NCBI RefSeq assembly: GCF_000016545.1
Contig: NC_009437.1
Coordinates: 1,875,394 to 1,939,393 of the forward strand
DNA from: Caldicellulosiruptor saccharolyticus DSM 8903
Lineage (GTDB): Bacteria > Bacillota > Thermoanaerobacteria > Caldicellulosiruptorales > Caldicellulosiruptoraceae
Length of the DNA: 64,000 nucleotides
Reading direction: 5' to 3'
The position numbers and the translations under genes were made by a program. The notes under the pieces were generated by a model. It was not told the origin of the DNA, did not search any database, and saw nothing but the letters and a program-made list of their open reading frames with translations. Numbering within the stretch: the first letter of the stretch is position 1; the number at the start of each line of letters is the position of its first letter. Below, piece after piece: positions 19,388 to 31,381 of this stretch.

Positions 19388-21196
19388 GTGGAGAGAAGAC
19401 AGGACAGAATTAGGAACTTTTGCATAATTGCTCATATTGACCATGGAAAATCAACTCTTGCTGATAGAATAATTGAGCTGACAGGTGCTTTGAGCGAACG
19501 GGAGATGCAAGACCAGGTTCTTGACACAATGGAGATAGAGAGAGAAAGGGGTATTACTATAAAAGCGCAGGCAGTGAGGCTAAATTATAAAGCAAAAGAC
19601 GGTAAAGAGTATATATTTCACCTCATTGACACACCAGGACATGTAGACTTTACCTATGAAGTTTCAAGAAGCCTTGCTGCTTGTGAAGGCGCAATCTTGG
19701 TTGTGGATGCAACTCAAGGTATTGAAGCTCAAACTCTTGCGAATGTTTATCTTGCGCTTGAACATAACTTAGAAATAATACCAGTTATAAACAAAATCGA
19801 CCTTCCAAGTGCAAGACCAGATGAGGTTAAAAAAGAGATAGAGGATGTTATTGGACTTGACGCATCAGATGCCCCTCTTATTTCAGCAAAACAGGGAATT
19901 AACATTGAAGAGGTTTTGGAAAGGATTGTAAGAGATATTCCACCCCCCAAAGGTGATGATACAAAGCCTTTGAAGGCTTTAATATTTGACTCTCTTTATG
20001 ACAACTACAAAGGTGTTTTGGCATATGTTAGGGTATTTGATGGAGTAGTAAAACCCAATATGACAATAAAGATGATGTCAACTGGTGCACAGTTTACAGT
20101 CACGGAGGTTGGCTACTTCAAACCCGGCATGTTAATTCCTTGTGAAGAGCTAAGGGCAGGTGATGTTGGATACATTGCAGCATCGATAAAAACTGTCAGA
20201 GACACAAGAGTTGGTGATACTATCACTGATGCAAACAATCCAGCTGATGAGCCTCTGCCTGGTTTTAGAAAGTTAAACCCGATGGTGTTCTGTGGAATCT
20301 ACCCAACTGGTGATACAAAATATGAAGAGCTCAAGGAAGCACTTGAAAAGTTGCAACTCAATGACGCAGCACTGTTTTTTGAGCCAGAGAGCTCTGCTGC
20401 GCTTGGTTTTGGTTTTAGATGTGGCTTTTTAGGCCTTTTGCACATGGAAATTGTTCAGGAGAGGCTTGAGAGAGAGTATGATTTGAACATTATTACAACA
20501 GCACCATCAGTTGTTTACAGGGTTACAAAGACAAATGGAGAGGTTTTGTATATAGACAATCCCACAAAACTTCCACCACCCAATGAAATAGACAAGATGG
20601 AAGAACCAATGGTAAAGGCAACTATAATGGTACCAAATGAATATGTTGGAGCAATAATGGAGCTTTGTCAGGAGAGAAGAGGAATATTTAAAGATATGTC
20701 TTATATAGAAACAACTCGTGTTATACTTACCTATGAAATGCCGCTGATGGAAATTGTCTATGACTTTTTTGATGCGCTAAAATCACGCTCTAAAGGTTAT
20801 GCTTCATTTGACTATGAATTCATAGGATATGCAGAGTCCAATTTAGTAAAGCTTGATATAATGATTAAAGGCGAGGTGGTTGATGCACTTTCGTTCATTG
20901 TGCACAGGGACAAGGCTTATCAGAGAGCAAGAAAAATTGTAGAGAAATTGAAAGAAGAGATTCCAAGACATCTATTTGAGATACCTATTCAGGCATGTAT
21001 TGGTAGCAAGGTGATTGCAAGAGAAACTGTAAAGGCACTGAGAAAAGATGTGCTTGCTAAGTGTTATGGTGGAGATGTGACAAGAAAGAAGAAACTTTTG
21101 GAAAAACAAAAAGAGGGTAAAAAGAGAATGAAACAAATCGGAGAGGTTGAGATACCTCAGGAGGCTTTTATGGCTGTTTTGAAGTTAGAAGAGTAA
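19388..21196 (+). CDS. lepA: elongation factor 4 (LepA)
   Basis: A 602-residue translational GTPase at the family length. The P loop is AHIDHGKST (residues 15-23), with RGITIKAQ in switch I, DTPGHVDF (G3) and NKIDLP (G4). The LepA-specific C-terminal domain is visible in [37 protein letters not shown], cut here into its parts [14 protein letters not shown] and [17 protein letters not shown]. It acts on ribosomes, back-translocating or aiding biogenesis. The start is GTG after GGGGGATT. hemW follows, the usual Firmicute order before hrcA. Confidence 0.96.
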   Translation: MERRQDRIRNFCIIAHIDHGKSTLADRIIELTGALSEREMQDQVLDTMEIERERGITIKAQAVRLNYKAKDGKEYIFHLIDTPGHVDFTYEVSRSLAACEGAILVVDATQGIEAQTLANVYLALEHNLEIIPVINKIDLPSARPDEVKKEIEDVIGLDASDAPLISAKQGINIEEVLERIVRDIPPPKGDDTKPLKALIFDSLYDNYKGVLAYVRVFDGVVKPNMTIKMMSTGAQFTVTEVGYFKPGMLIPCEELRAGDVGYIAASIKTVRDTRVGDTITDANNPADEPLPGFRKLNPMVFCGIYPTGDTKYEELKEALEKLQLNDAALFFEPESSAALGFGFRCGFLGLLHMEIVQERLEREYDLNIITTAPSVVYRVTKTNGEVLYIDNPTKLPPPNEIDKMEEPMVKATIMVPNEYVGAIMELCQERRGIFKDMSYIETTRVILTYEMPLMEIVYDFFDALKSRSKGYASFDYEFIGYAESNLVKLDIMIKGEVVDALSFIVHRDKAYQRARKIVEKLKEEIPRHLFEIPIQACIGSKVIARETVKALRKDVLAKCYGGDVTRKKKLLEKQKEGKKRMKQIGEVEIPQEAFMAVLKLEE

Positions 21197-21213
21197 AAGG
21201 AAGTGCAAAAAGG

Positions 21214-22344
21214 TTGGGAAAGAAGATTGGGCTTTATATCCACATTCCATTTTGTAAGAAAAAGTGTCTTTACTGCGACTTTGTATCATATGAGAGTGTT
21301 GAAAATGGTCTTGTATCTGAATATTTTGATTCTCTTCAGAGAGAACTTATTTTTTACAAAGAAAACTATGACATTGAGATAGAAACAATTTATATTGGGG
21401 GAGGTACACCGTCGGCAGTAGACACTAAGTATATAGAAAGATTGATTGGATTCATATATTCAAATTTCAAAGTAGATGAGAACTGTGAGACAACGATTGA
21501 AGCAAATCCAGAGAGTTTAAATAAAGAGAAGCTAAAGGTTTATAAGCTCTTAAATATAAATAGACTAAGCATTGGTATTCAATCTTTAAATGACATTGAA
21601 TTAAAAGCACTAGGAAGGATTCATACATCTAAAAGAGCATTGGAAATATTAGAGCTTGCAGCAAGGTACTTTGAAAACTTCAATATTGATTTAATGATTG
21701 GACTTCCATACCAAAATATAGAGAGCTTTTCAAAGACTTTGGAAACAGCAATTAGTTTCGGACCTCCTCATGTTTCTGTATATTCTTTAAAGATTGAAGA
21801 GGGCACATATTTTTATGATGCATATGAATTTTTGAAAAGTTATTTTCCTCCTGAGAAAGAAGAGAGAAGTATGTACTGGCTTGCAGTAGAAAGACTTTAT
21901 GATTTTGGTATATATCAATATGAGATATCGAACTTTGCAAGAAAGAAATTTGAATGTAAGCACAATCTTAAATACTGGGACTGTGAATCATATATTGGAA
22001 TTGGCTCAAGTAGCCATTCTTTTTTTGAAGGATATAGATATTCTAATGTAAGTGACATTAAGGAATATATCAATAGTATAAAGAATGGGTATCTTGCAGT
22101 TGATACAAAGGAGTATATAGATGATGAAGAAATGGAAAAAGAGTACATTATCTTAGGACTTAGAAAAATTGAGGGCATTGATCTTTTGAAGCTTGAGAGA
22201 AGATTTAATATAGACTTTATGAAGAAGTATAAAACCCAGATAGAAAAACTAAGAAAGTATGGACTTGTAGAGATAAATTCGCATTTTAGACTTACAAAAA
22301 AAGGAATGGACTTTGCAAATATAGTGTGGCAAGAGTTTATTTGA
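21214..22344 (+). CDS. hemW: radical SAM heme chaperone HemW
   Basis: A 376-residue radical SAM protein. The Fe-S binding motif is C14-x3-C18-x2-C21 in IPFCKKKCLYCDF, and the SAM GGGTP motif (IYIGGGTPS) follows. The HemW C-terminal domain is present (HNLKYWDCESYIGIG near residue 250). The lepA-hemW-hrcA order supports HemW, a heme-trafficking protein, rather than coproporphyrinogen dehydrogenase HemN. The start is TTG. A CIRCE-controlled operon begins just downstream. Confidence 0.92.
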   Translation: MGKKIGLYIHIPFCKKKCLYCDFVSYESVENGLVSEYFDSLQRELIFYKENYDIEIETIYIGGGTPSAVDTKYIERLIGFIYSNFKVDENCETTIEANPESLNKEKLKVYKLLNINRLSIGIQSLNDIELKALGRIHTSKRALEILELAARYFENFNIDLMIGLPYQNIESFSKTLETAISFGPPHVSVYSLKIEEGTYFYDAYEFLKSYFPPEKEERSMYWLAVERLYDFGIYQYEISNFARKKFECKHNLKYWDCESYIGIGSSSHSFFEGYRYSNVSDIKEYINSIKNGYLAVDTKEYIDDEEMEKEYIILGLRKIEGIDLLKLERRFNIDFMKKYKTQIEKLRKYGLVEINSHFRLTKKGMDFANIVWQEFI

Positions 22345-22372
22345 AAAGGTCAAAGAAAGTCAAAAAATCTAC

Positions 22373-22401
22373 TTGACAATTATCTACTAAAGTGATATCT
22401 T
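22373..22401 (+). promoter_or_regulatory. promoter of hrcA-grpE-dnaK
   Basis: TTGACA (22373-22378), 17 nt, TATCTT (22396-22401). The CIRCE element begins 11 nt downstream of the -10 box, across the expected start site. Confidence 0.8.
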
Positions 22402-22412
22402 ATATCTTAGAA

Positions 22413-22439
22413 TTAGCACTCATCAAATGAGAGTGCTAA
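22413..22439 (+). promoter_or_regulatory. CIRCE heat-shock operator
   Basis: A perfect consensus: TTAGCACTC (22413-22421), 9 nt, GAGTGCTAA (22431-22439). HrcA binds this inverted repeat and represses the operon that includes its own gene. Confidence 0.98.
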
Positions 22440-22455
22440 CAGTAAGGTGAGGAAA

Positions 22456-23487
22456 ATGCTGGATGAAAGAAAGAAAAGGATACTTCAAGCAGTTATAGAT
22501 GATTATATAAATACAGGTGAGCCGGTTGGTTCACGCACTATTGCAAAAAAGTACATCTTTGGTATTTCCTCTGCAACTATTCGTAATGAGATGTCTGACT
22601 TGGAAGAGATGGGGTATTTAGAGCAGCCACATACTTCAGCAGGGAGAGTTCCCTCTGATAAAGGGTACAGATATTATGTTGATGAATTGATGAAGGTTAC
22701 AAGGCTTTCACCGCAGGAGGTTGAGTTTATAAGGTCACAGCTTGATGTGAAGTTCAACGAAATAAATGAGTACATGGAGAACATAGCAAAGATTATCTCG
22801 AATCTTACAAACTATACAGCTGTAATCTCAACCCCAAATGTGAAGAAAAGCTATATCAAGCATCTACAGCTTTTGCCAGTTGACAGCAAAAAATGTATAT
22901 TAATTTTAGTTACAAATACAGGACTTGTAAAAGATATTCTTTTAGACAAGCCTGAAAATATTGATAGCAAGGATTTTATATATATCACTAACGTACTCAA
23001 CCAAAAGCTAAGTGGACTTAAGTTGGAAGACATTGATGAAAATACAGTTTTGGATATTGAAAATAGCTTGGGCAAGAACAGGACAATCCTTTCACCAATC
23101 ATTGACAATGTGTTAAGAACAATCAGTGCAGCGGACAGTACAGAAGTGGTTCTAAGCGGTATCAAAAACATGTTTGACTTTCCGGAATTCAATGATGTTC
23201 TAAAAGCAAAGATATTCTTGCATATATTTGAGCAAAAAGACATGCTACGAAAGATTATAAACTCTTCAATGCACGATCATATAACCATACGCATAGGTAC
23301 AGAAAACCCAATTGAAGATTTAAAGGAATGTAGTATTATTCTTTCCACTTACCGAATAGGCGACAGTATTGCCGGTTCAATTGGTATAATCGGCCCAAAG
23401 AGGCTCAAGTATTCACAGACAGTTTCTTTGATCGATTATATCTGCGATACGTTGTCTGATATTTTGACAAGACTTTTCACAGAATAA
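22456..23487 (+). CDS. hrcA: heat-inducible transcription repressor HrcA
   Basis: A 343-residue repressor. The N-terminal winged helix has VGSRTIAKKYIFGISSATIRNEMSDLEEMGYL, here quoted in parts: VGSRTIAKKY and SSATIRNEMSDLEEMG. Next come HTSAGRVPSDKGYRYYVDEL, a GAF-like middle domain and an IVLSTYRIGD-like C-terminal region (read IILSTYRIGDSIAGSIGIIG). I use ATG 22456 because AAGGTGAGG lies just before it and the protein then begins MLDERKKRILQA as in the family; a GTG at 22447 lies inside that site. It is autoregulated through the CIRCE just upstream. Confidence 0.95.
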   Translation: MLDERKKRILQAVIDDYINTGEPVGSRTIAKKYIFGISSATIRNEMSDLEEMGYLEQPHTSAGRVPSDKGYRYYVDELMKVTRLSPQEVEFIRSQLDVKFNEINEYMENIAKIISNLTNYTAVISTPNVKKSYIKHLQLLPVDSKKCILILVTNTGLVKDILLDKPENIDSKDFIYITNVLNQKLSGLKLEDIDENTVLDIENSLGKNRTILSPIIDNVLRTISAADSTEVVLSGIKNMFDFPEFNDVLKAKIFLHIFEQKDMLRKIINSSMHDHITIRIGTENPIEDLKECSIILSTYRIGDSIAGSIGIIGPKRLKYSQTVSLIDYICDTLSDILTRLFTE

Positions 23488-23502
23488 ATAAAGAGGTGAT
23501 TT

Positions 23503-24165
23503 TTGAAGATGTGCGAGATGGAAAACAAAGAGTTAAAGAGTGAAGAGACAAACATTTCTGAAAGTCCTCCAGTTACTGAAGAGGCAGTAGAGAAAGAGAT
23601 TTCTCAAGAACAAAAAGTTGAAGCACAAACTGAAGATAATCAAGCTGAAAATGTTCAGCAAGATAATACCCAGAGTCAAGAGCAAGAAGACACAATTGAG
23701 GCGTTAAAAAAACAGCTTGAAGAGAAAGAAAGGGAAGTTGAGGAGTACAAAAGCTTGTGCCAGCAAATTGCCGCTGACTTTGACAACTACAAAAAGCGAA
23801 TCGCAAAAGACAAGGAAAATATGTACTATGAAGTTGTTGCAGATGTTATAGGAAAGCTTCTTCCTATTGTTGATAATTTTGAAAGAGCAATTAGCTCTGC
23901 TAAAGAGTCGGAAAATACAAATGAAGAGTTTTTAAAAGGACTTGAGATGATAAAAAAGCAAATTGATGATATCTTCTCAAAACTTGGTGTTGAGCCTATT
24001 GAAGCTTTAAATAAGGAGTTTGACCCATACCTCCACAATGCTATTATGCATGTGGAGGATGAAAGGTATGGTAAGAACATTGTGATTGAAGAATTCCAAA
24101 AAGGTTATAAGATAAAAGACAGAGTTATAAGATACAGCCTTGTTAAGGTTGCTAATGCAAATTAA
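23503..24165 (+). CDS. grpE: nucleotide exchange factor GrpE
   Basis: A 220-residue co-chaperone that releases ADP from DnaK. The first 65 residues are Glu/Gln-rich and probably disordered. A long coiled coil follows (EALKKQLEEKEREVEEYKSL), then the conserved DFDNYKKRIAKDKENMYYE and the C-terminal beta domain with GVEPIEALNKEFDPYLHNAI and KGYKIKDRVIRYSLVKV. The start is TTG 23503 or ATG 23509; the GAGGTGATTT spacing slightly favours the TTG, a pattern seen at other genes here. Confidence 0.95.
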   Translation: MKMCEMENKELKSEETNISESPPVTEEAVEKEISQEQKVEAQTEDNQAENVQQDNTQSQEQEDTIEALKKQLEEKEREVEEYKSLCQQIAADFDNYKKRIAKDKENMYYEVVADVIGKLLPIVDNFERAISSAKESENTNEEFLKGLEMIKKQIDDIFSKLGVEPIEALNKEFDPYLHNAIMHVEDERYGKNIVIEEFQKGYKIKDRVIRYSLVKVANAN

Positions 24166-24187
24166 TTAATAATCAAATCGAAAATAA

Positions 24188-26026
<1,839 letters not shown>

Positions 26027-26045
26027 CAAATTTAGATTCTTTAGA

Positions 26046-26093
26046 AAAAGGGACCAAAGTCATAACACTTTAAAAATGGCTTTGGTCCTTTTT
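26046..26093 (+). terminator. terminator between dnaK and dnaJ
   Basis: GGACCAAAG (26051-26059) pairs with CTTTGGTCC (26080-26088) around a 20-nt loop, flanked by A's and followed by T's. It ends the hrcA-grpE-dnaK transcript. Confidence 0.85.
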
Positions 26094-26099
26094 AATGAT

Positions 26100-26128
26100 T
26101 TGTTAAAAGTTTTGCGTTGGTATATAAT
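26100..26128 (+). promoter_or_regulatory. separate promoter for dnaJ
   Basis: TTGTTA (26100-26105), 17 nt, TATAAT (26123-26128). It follows the dnaK terminator directly. No CIRCE lies between it and dnaJ, so dnaJ and the genes after it should be transcribed outside HrcA control. Confidence 0.72.
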
Positions 26129-26159
26129 AATATTCAGTAAGCTAAGTGGGTGATAAAAA

Positions 26160-27323
26160 ATGGCACAAAAAAAAGATTACTATGAAATTTTAGGTGTTCC
26201 ACGAAACGCAACACAAGAAGAGATAAAAAGAGCATATAGAAGACTTGCAAAGCAGTATCACCCTGATGCCAACCCAGGAAACAAAGAAGCAGAAGAAAAA
26301 TTTAAAGAGATAAATGAAGCATATGAAGTTTTAAGTGACCCTGAAAAGAGAAGGAAGTACGACCAGTTTGGCCATGCAGCATTTGACCCAACATATGGTG
26401 CTCAGGGCGGAGGATTTTCTGGTGGCTTTACAGGTGGTTTTGCAGATTTTGACTTTGGAAGTTTTGGGGACATATTTGAAGACTTGTTTGAAGGGTTTGA
26501 TATCTTTGGCTCATCAAGAAGAAGAAAAGAAGCACCAAGAAAAGGTGCTGATATACAGGTTGATTTAGAACTGACTTTAAAAGAGTCGGTCTTTGGCTGT
26601 GAAAAAGAGATTCCTATTTACAGAACAGAGAAATGTTCTGTCTGTGGCGGAAGTGGTGTAAGACCGGGTGCCACACCTGTCAGATGTCAAAAATGTGGTG
26701 GTACAGGACAAATTAGGTCAAGACAGGCAACATTCTTTGGTGAGTTTACTACAATAAAAACATGCGATGCATGTGGTGGAGTTGGAACTATCATCACGGA
26801 CCCTTGCAGAGAATGTGGTGGTACTGGAACTGTTAGACGTCAGAGGAGGGTGAAGATAAACATTCCAGCTGGAATTGACGATGGCCAGGTAATAACTTTA
26901 GGAGGTGAGGGTGAGAGTGGCATAAAAGGTGGGCCAAATGGTGATTTGCACATTAGAATCAAAATAGCACCTCATCCTGTTTTCAAACGAGTTGGGCAAG
27001 ACCTTTATGTTGAGGTACCAATCACATTTGTCAATGCAGCACTTGGTGGAGAAATAGAAATACCTACATTGGATGGAAAGACCAAGATAAGAGTTGAACC
27101 AGGTACACAAAATGGAGATGAGGTGAGAATTAAAGGCAAAGGTGTTCCTTATTTGAGAGGTAGGGGTAGAGGCGATTTGGTTGTGAAATTTGTTATTGAA
27201 GTACCAAAGAAGCTTTCTGAAAAGCAAAAAGAGCTTTTGAGAAAGTTTGAAGAGCTTTCGTCTGAAGAAGGGTATGAAAAGAGAAAACATTTTTGGGACA
27301 GGATAAGAGAAGCCTTTTCGTAA
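26160..27323 (+). CDS. dnaJ: chaperone DnaJ (Hsp40)
   Basis: A 387-residue type I Hsp40. The J domain has the HPD motif (QYHPDANPG). A Gly/Phe region follows ([19 protein letters not shown]), then four zinc-binding CxxCxGxG repeats: [24 protein letters not shown] and CRECGGTG. The C-terminal substrate domains complete it. It stimulates DnaK ATPase activity. It has its own promoter and heads a long run reaching the aminopeptidase gene at 33236. Confidence 0.97.
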   Translation: MAQKKDYYEILGVPRNATQEEIKRAYRRLAKQYHPDANPGNKEAEEKFKEINEAYEVLSDPEKRRKYDQFGHAAFDPTYGAQGGGFSGGFTGGFADFDFGSFGDIFEDLFEGFDIFGSSRRRKEAPRKGADIQVDLELTLKESVFGCEKEIPIYRTEKCSVCGGSGVRPGATPVRCQKCGGTGQIRSRQATFFGEFTTIKTCDACGGVGTIITDPCRECGGTGTVRRQRRVKINIPAGIDDGQVITLGGEGESGIKGGPNGDLHIRIKIAPHPVFKRVGQDLYVEVPITFVNAALGGEIEIPTLDGKTKIRVEPGTQNGDEVRIKGKGVPYLRGRGRGDLVVKFVIEVPKKLSEKQKELLRKFEELSSEEGYEKRKHFWDRIREAFS

Positions 27324-27356
27324 ACTCTTTAAAGAAAAAAGGAGAAATGAATTGGT

Positions 27357-28265
27357 ATGAAATGGTTTGAGGTTGCGATTAAAACTGTAGAAGAAGCAGA
27401 GGATGCTATTTCAAATATCTTATATGATCTTGGAGCAAACGGTGTTGTAATAGAGGACGATGAAATCTTAAAATATCCAAATTCATGGGACTATATAGAT
27501 GAAAATCAATTTCCTAAACGAAATTTCGCAGTTGTTCGTGCGTATTTTCCTGAAAGTGTGAATATCTCAGAACTTATTTTCAACATTGAAGAGAGGTTAA
27601 AAGATGCTTCACAGTACCTTAATATTGGCGAGGGCAAGATTGACATCTCTGAGGTTGATGAGAAAGACTGGGCAAACGAGTGGAAAAAGTATTACAAGCC
27701 TGTTGAGATAGGGAATATTGTCATTGTACCATCGTGGGAGAGCTACCCAAATACAAAGGACAAGACAGTTATAAAACTTGACCCTGGCATGGCATTTGGT
27801 ACGGGTACGCATGAGTCAACAATGCTTTGTTTAGAAGCAGTTCAAAAGTATATAAAACCAGGGTTTGATGTAATTGATATTGGTACAGGTTCAGGGATTT
27901 TAGCAATTGCAGCTAAAAAACTTGGGGCAAATAGGGTTTTAGCAGTTGATATAGATGATGTTGCTGTAAAGGTTGCAAGAGAAAATGCAGCTTTGAACAA
28001 TGTTGAAATTGAAATTAAGCAAAATGACTTGGTTTTTGGAATTGAAGAAAAGTTTGACATAGCAATTGCAAATATCATAGCTGATATAATAATAAAATTA
28101 GCAAAGGATATTAAGAACGTTCTAAAAGAATATGGACTTTTTATCTCATCTGGAATTATTGAGGATAGACTTGATGATGTAATAAAAAGTTTCAAGGAAA
28201 ATTTGTTGGAAGTGGTTGAGGTCAAAAAACTTAACAACTGGTGCTTAGTGGTAGCAAGAAAGTAA
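27357..28265 (+). CDS. prmA: ribosomal protein L11 methyltransferase PrmA
   Basis: A 302-residue SAM methyltransferase that methylates ribosomal protein L11. It begins MKWFEVAIKTVEEAEDAIS, with the N-terminal substrate domain. The DPGMAFGTGTHESTMLCLEA motif follows, then DIGTGSGILAIAAKKLGA (SAM motif I) and AIANIIADIIIKLAKD. The dnaJ-prmA-rsmE order is conserved in Firmicutes. The start ATG lies 33 nt after dnaJ. Confidence 0.95.
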   Translation: MKWFEVAIKTVEEAEDAISNILYDLGANGVVIEDDEILKYPNSWDYIDENQFPKRNFAVVRAYFPESVNISELIFNIEERLKDASQYLNIGEGKIDISEVDEKDWANEWKKYYKPVEIGNIVIVPSWESYPNTKDKTVIKLDPGMAFGTGTHESTMLCLEAVQKYIKPGFDVIDIGTGSGILAIAAKKLGANRVLAVDIDDVAVKVARENAALNNVEIEIKQNDLVFGIEEKFDIAIANIIADIIIKLAKDIKNVLKEYGLFISSGIIEDRLDDVIKSFKENLLEVVEVKKLNNWCLVVARK

Positions 28266-28287
28266 AAGTAGTATAGGGTGATAGACA

Positions 28288-29016
28288 TTGCCTATTTTTT
28301 TTATTGAGAGCAAGAACATTGTCAATGACATTGCATATATAACAGACAAAGATGATTTAAACCACGTAGTAAAAGTTTTGCGCAAGAGAGAAGGAGAGGT
28401 TTTAAATCTTTGTGATGGAATATATGATTACAAAGCTAAGATTTTGGAGATTTCAAAGGATAAAATAAAAGTAGCGATAGAAGAAAAGGTTCTCAACCAA
28501 CGGGAGCCACAAAAAGATGTTTTTTTATTTCAGTGTATTATAAAAAATCAGAAGATGGATATTATAATTCAAAAGGCAACAGAGCTTGGGGTAAAAGTTT
28601 TAATTCCTGTTATTTCAAAAAGAGTTGTCATTGATATCAGCGAAAAAGAAGAAAAAAAGATACAGCGTTGGCAAAGAATTGCCAAGGAGGCACAAAAGCA
28701 GTGTCTAAGACCATATTCGCCACAGATCCAAAGACCTATTGAAATAGGTAGAGTCAAAGACTTTTTAGATGAACTTGATCTTCTTATAATTCCATACGAA
28801 AAGGAAAATAAAAAAACCTATTTGGATATTAATTCCAACATAAATAGAGTAGGTATATTGATTGGACCAGAGGGTGGTTTTGAAGAAGATGAAATAGAGA
28901 TTTTTAAAGACTTGCAAAAAGTCAGAATAGTCTCACTTGGAAAGCGCATTCTAAGGAGTGAAACTGCAGCTATTTCGGTAATTTCTATTGTCATGCACCT
29001 TCTTGGTGAGATGTGA
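28288..29016 (+). CDS. rsmE: 16S rRNA m3U1498 methyltransferase RsmE
   Basis: A 242-residue SPOUT methyltransferase for U1498 of 16S rRNA. An N-terminal PUA-like domain has DKDDLNHVVKVLRKREGE. The knotted C-terminal domain has ATELGVKVLIPVISKR, QRWQRIAKEAQKQCLRPYSP, GILIGPEGGFEEDEIE and SLGKRILRSETAAI. It starts at TTG, as do many genes here. It follows prmA by 23 nt. Confidence 0.93.
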   Translation: MPIFFIESKNIVNDIAYITDKDDLNHVVKVLRKREGEVLNLCDGIYDYKAKILEISKDKIKVAIEEKVLNQREPQKDVFLFQCIIKNQKMDIIIQKATELGVKVLIPVISKRVVIDISEKEEKKIQRWQRIAKEAQKQCLRPYSPQIQRPIEIGRVKDFLDELDLLIIPYEKENKKTYLDINSNINRVGILIGPEGGFEEDEIEIFKDLQKVRIVSLGKRILRSETAAISVISIVMHLLGEM

Positions 29017-29031
29017 AAGGAAGGGTAGAAG

Positions 29032-30180
29032 ATGGTTGTATATTTTGACAATGCAGCAACAACACGCCCGTTTGATGAGGTTATAGAAGGTTTGAAAGAT
29101 TTTTTGGCCCAAAATTATGGTAACCCATCATCCTTGCATAGGCTTGGAGTCAGCGCTGAAAAGGTGTTAAAAGAGGCAAGATGGAAAATAGCTCAAAAGA
29201 TAAATGTAAATCCTGAAGAAATATACTTTACATCTGGGGGTACAGAGGCAAACAATTTAGCACTAATTGGAATTGCCTTTGCTAATCAGAAAAGAGGAAA
29301 TAAAATAATCTCAAGTCCTGTTGAACACCCATCAGTATTAAATACACTTGAGCACCTGAAGAGATGTGGATTTGAGATACGCTTTTTAAAGGTTGATCAA
29401 AATGGAAATATTGACTTTGAAGAGCTCGAAAATGAAGTGGACGATGAGACAATTTTAGTAAGCGTCATGCTTGTAAACAACGAAACAGGGCATATTTTTG
29501 ATGTAAAAAAGATAGCTGAAGTGGCAAAGAGGAAAAATCCAAATGTGATTGTTCACACAGATGCGGTTCAGGCGTTTATGAAGGAAAAGACCAATGCCAA
29601 AGAACTAAACGTTGATTTGATGTCAATAAGTGGGCATAAGATTCACGCATTAAAAGGGATTGGAGCCTTGTATATCAAAAAGGGGATCAACATTCAACCA
29701 ATAATTTTTGGTGGAGAGCAGCAAAATGAAGTAAGACCTGGGACAGAGAATATGCCAGGTATTTTTTCGATTTATAAGGCAATTGAGGTGTATGAAAGGC
29801 TGCAAAATGAGCAGCCAAATAAGCTAAGAATGATAAAACAAAGATTTATTGAAGGGCTAAGAAGTTTTGATGATGTTGTGATAAATTCACCACTTGACAA
29901 TACATCTGACGCAATTTTAAATGTGTCATTTTTAGGGATTAAATCCGAGGTTCTGCTCCATACTCTTGAAAGCTATAATGTATTCGCATCGTCTGGTTCT
30001 GCTTGTTCATCAAGGGGCAGAACATATAACAAGGTTCTTTATAGCATGGGAAAATCAATGGAAATTGCACAAAGTAATATACGTTTTAGTTTTTCTTATT
30101 TGAATAACCTTGAAGAAGTTGATTACACTCTTGAAGTGTTGGAAAAGTCACTTAAATTTTTGCAGAAAATAAAAAGGTAA
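29032..30180 (+). CDS. cysteine desulfurase (NifS/IscS-like)
   Basis: A 382-residue PLP enzyme that moves sulfur from cysteine to acceptors. It begins with VYFDNAATTRP, and TSGGTEANNLAL binds the PLP phosphate. The PLP lysine is K203 in SGHKIHALKG. The active-site Cys is C325 in SSGSACSSRG. thiI lies 4 nt downstream, so it most likely supplies sulfur for 4-thiouridine formation in tRNA, as in the nifZ-thiI pair of Bacillus. No iscU or sufU gene is adjacent. Confidence 0.93.
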   Translation: MVVYFDNAATTRPFDEVIEGLKDFLAQNYGNPSSLHRLGVSAEKVLKEARWKIAQKINVNPEEIYFTSGGTEANNLALIGIAFANQKRGNKIISSPVEHPSVLNTLEHLKRCGFEIRFLKVDQNGNIDFEELENEVDDETILVSVMLVNNETGHIFDVKKIAEVAKRKNPNVIVHTDAVQAFMKEKTNAKELNVDLMSISGHKIHALKGIGALYIKKGINIQPIIFGGEQQNEVRPGTENMPGIFSIYKAIEVYERLQNEQPNKLRMIKQRFIEGLRSFDDVVINSPLDNTSDAILNVSFLGIKSEVLLHTLESYNVFASSGSACSSRGRTYNKVLYSMGKSMEIAQSNIRFSFSYLNNLEEVDYTLEVLEKSLKFLQKIKR

Positions 30181-30183
30181 AGG

Positions 30184-31380
30184 ATGAATGAAATGAAGGC
30201 TATATTAATAAGGTATGGTGAACTTGCCTTAAAAGGATTGAACCGTCCTTTTTTTGAAGAAAAGCTTGTGAGGAACATAAGAAGGAAACTTAAAGATCTT
30301 AAAAATGTAGAAAATATTTCAATTACAAAAGAACAAGGGAGAATATTTATTGAAAACCTTTCTGAAAATGATTTTTATTTTGCAATTGAGAAACTAAAAA
30401 AAGTCTTTGGCCTTGTTGGGTTTACTATTTGCGAAGTTGTAGAAAAACAAGTAGAGGCTATCAAGTCTGCAGCTTTGAACATTGCCCTTAATGAGATTCA
30501 AAAAGGTAAGAAAACCTTTAAAGTTGAAACAAAGAGGGCTGATAAGACATTTGAATTAAGGTCGCCAGAGCTTTCAAGACTTATTGGCGCACATATTCTT
30601 AAAAATCTTGCTGACAAATACGGTCTTAAGGTTGATGTGCACAATCCAGACTTTGAGGTAAATATTGAGATAAGGGACAAAGCATATGTGTATTCGTCAG
30701 AAGAGAAAGGTATTGGTGGTATGCCACTTGGCACAGGGGGCAAGGCACACCTTTTGCTCTCTGGCGGGATAGACAGCCCCGTTGCAGGGTTCATGATAGC
30801 AAAAAGAGGTGTTGAAATAGAAGCGGTCCATTTTTACAGCTTTCCATATACAGGTGAGAAGGCAAAAGAGAAGGTCATTGACCTTTGCAGGGTTTTAGCT
30901 CAGTTTACAGATAGACTAAAGCTTTACATTGTACCTTTTACTGAGATTCAAACTACTATCTACGAAAAATGTAATGAAAGGTATCTTACAATTATTATGA
31001 GAAGATTTATGATGAAGATTGCAGAAAGGATTGCTAAAAAAAACGGCGGTTTAGCACTTGTTACTGGTGAGAGTATTGGGCAGGTTGCAAGCCAGACAAT
31101 TGAAAGTATCATTTGTACAAACGCTGCTGTATCAATGCCAGTCCTAAGACCTCTTATTGGCATGGACAAAGAAGAGATAATAAGAATTGCAAAGAACATT
31201 GGCACATATGACATTTCAATCTTGCCATATGAGGATTGCTGTACGGTATTTGTTCCAAAACATCCAAAGACTAAGCCCAAACTTGAAGAAGTTATTAAAG
31301 AAGAGGAAAAATTAGATGTATCATCATTGATAGAGAATGCCATTTCGAATACTGAATGGATGGTGATAGAAGATAGGTGA
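30184..31380 (+). CDS. thiI: tRNA 4-thiouridine synthase ThiI
   Basis: A 398-residue ThiI with a ferredoxin-like N-terminal domain (RYGELALKGLNRPFFEEKLV), a THUMP domain (about residues 60-165), and a PP-loop ATP pyrophosphatase domain (LLLSGGIDSPVAGF). The C-terminal rhodanese domain of the E. coli enzyme is absent, as in most Firmicutes. It uses persulfide from the upstream desulfurase to thiolate U8 of tRNA. The start could be ATG 30184 or ATG 30193; both have nearby AAAGG sites. Confidence 0.93.
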   Translation: MNEMKAILIRYGELALKGLNRPFFEEKLVRNIRRKLKDLKNVENISITKEQGRIFIENLSENDFYFAIEKLKKVFGLVGFTICEVVEKQVEAIKSAALNIALNEIQKGKKTFKVETKRADKTFELRSPELSRLIGAHILKNLADKYGLKVDVHNPDFEVNIEIRDKAYVYSSEEKGIGGMPLGTGGKAHLLLSGGIDSPVAGFMIAKRGVEIEAVHFYSFPYTGEKAKEKVIDLCRVLAQFTDRLKLYIVPFTEIQTTIYEKCNERYLTIIMRRFMMKIAERIAKKNGGLALVTGESIGQVASQTIESIICTNAAVSMPVLRPLIGMDKEEIIRIAKNIGTYDISILPYEDCCTVFVPKHPKTKPKLEEVIKEEEKLDVSSLIENAISNTEWMVIEDR

Positions 31381-31381
31381 T

